Shown here one piece after another: positions 14,190 through 15,295 of a stretch of 15,295 nucleotides of DNA. The notes beneath the pieces were generated by a model. That model ran no database searches. It was given only the letters and a program-made list of their open reading frames with translations, and had not been told where the DNA came from. The translations under genes and the position numbers were made by a program. Source of the DNA: Coemansia sp. RSA 922. Its lineage: Eukaryota; Kickxellomycota; Kickxellomycetes; Kickxellales; Kickxellaceae. The stretch's first letter is position 1. Each line of letters begins with the position of its first letter. The stretch is taken from the NCBI GenBank assembly GCA_027577415.1, contig JANBQS010000567.1, forward strand, positions 1 through 15,295, read 5' to 3'.

Positions 14190-14891
14190 TTATTCTTCTT
14201 CTTCAGTGGGTGCTCTGATAGTAGTAGTCCATAGTTTAACCAAATCGTAAGTTTGGTGTGCTTCGGGTGTCATAAGATGTACGACAAACGAGCCCAAGTC
14301 AACGACAACCCAGTCATCGCTTTCCCTGCCATCGACATTAATAGTAACCTCGATGCCTTTTGCTCTATTACGCTCCTTGATAGCCTTCAACAAATCCTCA
14401 GTCAGAGCATGCATATGACGGGAGCTTTTCGTCTCAACGACAATCATCCTAGAAGTCCAGTCACAGCGATCGCCAACGTCCAGAACATCTACTTTTGCCG
14501 AGGACTCTACTACCACCCGACACAAGTCAAATAGCGTGGCATCATGTGGCACCACTTGTTCTTGCATGCGACGCTGCCACAAAGGAATTTGTGGCGTGAA
14601 TGCGGGATCAACGTACCACGAGTCGTCAGTCTCCACAGTGTCAGCGTCAAAATCTGGATAGAGATCAGGCATTGTCGTGGGATCTAGGCGTTCGTTGATA
14701 GGAGCCACATCTTCTTCTTCCTCTTTGCGACTGTGTTCTGTTAGTTCTTCGTGGATATCGTCTTGAGCTTGCTGACGACGCCTCTCTTTATCCAGGATTG
14801 TGTCGTTTGTACGGGACATGCAAGTAGTGGCAAACAGCCGAGAACTACACGAAGCCCGGCGTTTGGCCAAAGTGGCTACTAGTCTCAACAT
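14190..14891 (-). CDS. mitochondrial RsfS/Iojap-family ribosome silencing factor
   Basis: 233 residues from ATG 14889-14891. Residues 1-25 (MLRLVATLAKRRASCSSRLF and on) are a typical mitochondrial presequence. Residues 32-100 are charged and acidic, with an EEEED run. The RsfS domain spans about 119-222: LFDLCRVVVESSAKVDVLDV, DWTSRMIVVETKSSRHMHAL, then DDWVVVDLGSFVVHLM, EAHQTYDLVKLW. RsfS proteins bind uL14 of the large ribosomal subunit and block or regulate subunit joining; human MALSU1 does this in mitochondria, and yeast Atp25 carries the domain at its N-terminus. There is no Atp25-like C-terminal half here, so it is MALSU1-like. An in-frame ATG at 14934-14936 exists, but a TATATAAA box lies between the two, favouring the downstream start. 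Confidence 0.88.
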   Translation of the reverse strand: MLRLVATLAKRRASCSSRLFATTCMSRTNDTILDKERRRQQAQDDIHEELTEHSRKEEEEDVAPINERLDPTTMPDLYPDFDADTVETDDSWYVDPAFTPQIPLWQRRMQEQVVPHDATLFDLCRVVVESSAKVDVLDVGDRCDWTSRMIVVETKSSRHMHALTEDLLKAIKERNRAKGIEVTINVDGRESDDWVVVDLGSFVVHLMTPEAHQTYDLVKLWTTTIRAPTEEEE

Positions 14892-14921
14892 GATAGAGAG
14901 AGGAAAAATTTGAAAATAGGA

Positions 14922-14930
14922 TTTTATATA
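14922..14930 (-). promoter_or_regulatory. TATA box of the RsfS gene
   Basis: Minus-strand TATATAAAA, 31 bp upstream of the ATG at 14889-14891 and downstream of the alternative ATG at 14934-14936. It supports the shorter protein, although the box is close to the start codon. Confidence 0.35.
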
Positions 14931-15031
14931 GGGCATTAATAAATTATTTTTTATTTTACAATTTTTTTATATTCAAAGACGAAAAATACAAGAGAGAGAG
15001 GAAATGGGAGAGAGAGAAAAAATACAAAAAA

Positions 15032-15295
15032 TTAGTCAGCGTCAGACTCTTCTTCCATAGGACGACGAGGCTGTGGCTGTGGTGCAGGGATAGCAGCATC
15101 GGCAGCACGGTTGACAGCATGAGCGAGATCCTGAGCATTGGCGTCAGGATGAGCAGCGATAAGCGCAGCTGTAGCGCGTTCGCAGATGGCATAAAAGTCG
15201 GGCGAATCAGGGAGGACCGGCCGCGACGACGGCTGATAGTAGTCTCTCAGCACTCGGCGCATGGCCCGGTGTGCGTCCTGGACAAGGGGATCCGG
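15032..15295 (-). CDS. C-terminal end of an unknown protein (5' truncated)
   Basis: The frame runs from the window edge without a stop to the TAA at 15032-15034; 87 residues are visible. It starts PDPLVQDAHRAMRRVLRDYY, continues with helix-like, Ala-rich stretches (FYAICERATAALIAAHPDA, LAHAVNRAADAA), and ends in a Pro/Gln segment and an acidic tail (PMEEESDAD). High G+C third positions match the other coding regions, supporting a real gene. An internal ATG at 15260-15262 exists, but the open frame continues past it, so I treat it as internal. No family was recognised from this fragment. Confidence 0.6.
   Translation of the reverse strand, partial: PDPLVQDAHRAMRRVLRDYYQPSSRPVLPDSPDFYAICERATAALIAAHPDANAQDLAHAVNRAADAAIPAPQPQPRRPMEEESDAD

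Noticed and set aside
14892..14936. Upstream in-frame ATG for the RsfS gene (MPYIKSYFQIFP)
   Set aside because: It places a TATA box inside the coding part and puts hydrophobic residues before a clean mitochondrial presequence that starts at 14891.

Overview
The window looks like nuclear DNA of a compact, intron-poor fungal genome. It encodes fungal-type mitochondrial proteins (Cox14, ATP synthase subunit g), a fungal-type DAHP synthase and a Bet1/Sft1 SNARE. Genes are mostly intronless and separated by A/T- and pyrimidine-rich spacers. An early-diverging lineage such as Kickxellomycotina is my guess from overall style only; no marker in the window proves it.

Layout from left to right. 1-763 (+): the 3' part of a gene for a GPCR-like membrane protein, cut by the window edge. 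890-1123 (-): a 77-residue secreted mini-protein ending in a Lys-Arg site and an eight-residue Trp-Trp tail, tail-to-tail with the receptor gene. 1124-2400: a long stretch without a confident gene, holding one doubtful coding relic (2065-2375, -). 2401-2775 (-): Bet1/Sft1-type Qc-SNARE. 3095-3259 (-): Cox14. 3448-3561 (+): a possible presequence-like mini-ORF. 3661-4491 (+): HTATIP2/FMP52-type oxidoreductase. 4724-5644 (-): PhnP-like metallo-beta-lactamase-fold hydrolase. 6491-7738 (+): coiled-coil, Ser/Pro-rich protein of unknown role. 7877-10014 (-): CLASP-type single-TOG protein with two introns, the first probably GC-AG. 10227-11360 (-): DAHP synthase. 11764-12288 (+): ATP synthase subunit g. 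12462-13466 (+): MEMO1/Mho1. 13838-14116 (+): small unknown protein. 14190-14891 (-): mitochondrial RsfS/Iojap ribosome silencing factor. 15032-15295 (-): the 3' end of an unknown gene.

These are mostly unlinked housekeeping genes, not an operon or a defined gene cluster. At least three (COX14, ATP20, the RsfS gene), and perhaps a fourth (the FMP52-like gene), serve mitochondria. The DAHP synthase promoter carries a perfect Gcn4-type site. I found no mobile element, CRISPR array, tRNA or rRNA. The most interesting leads are the candidate processed peptide beside the GPCR gene, the tiny first exon with a GC donor in the CLASP gene, and two places near 2.3 and 3.1 kb where a one-base change in an A/T homopolymer would extend a reading frame.
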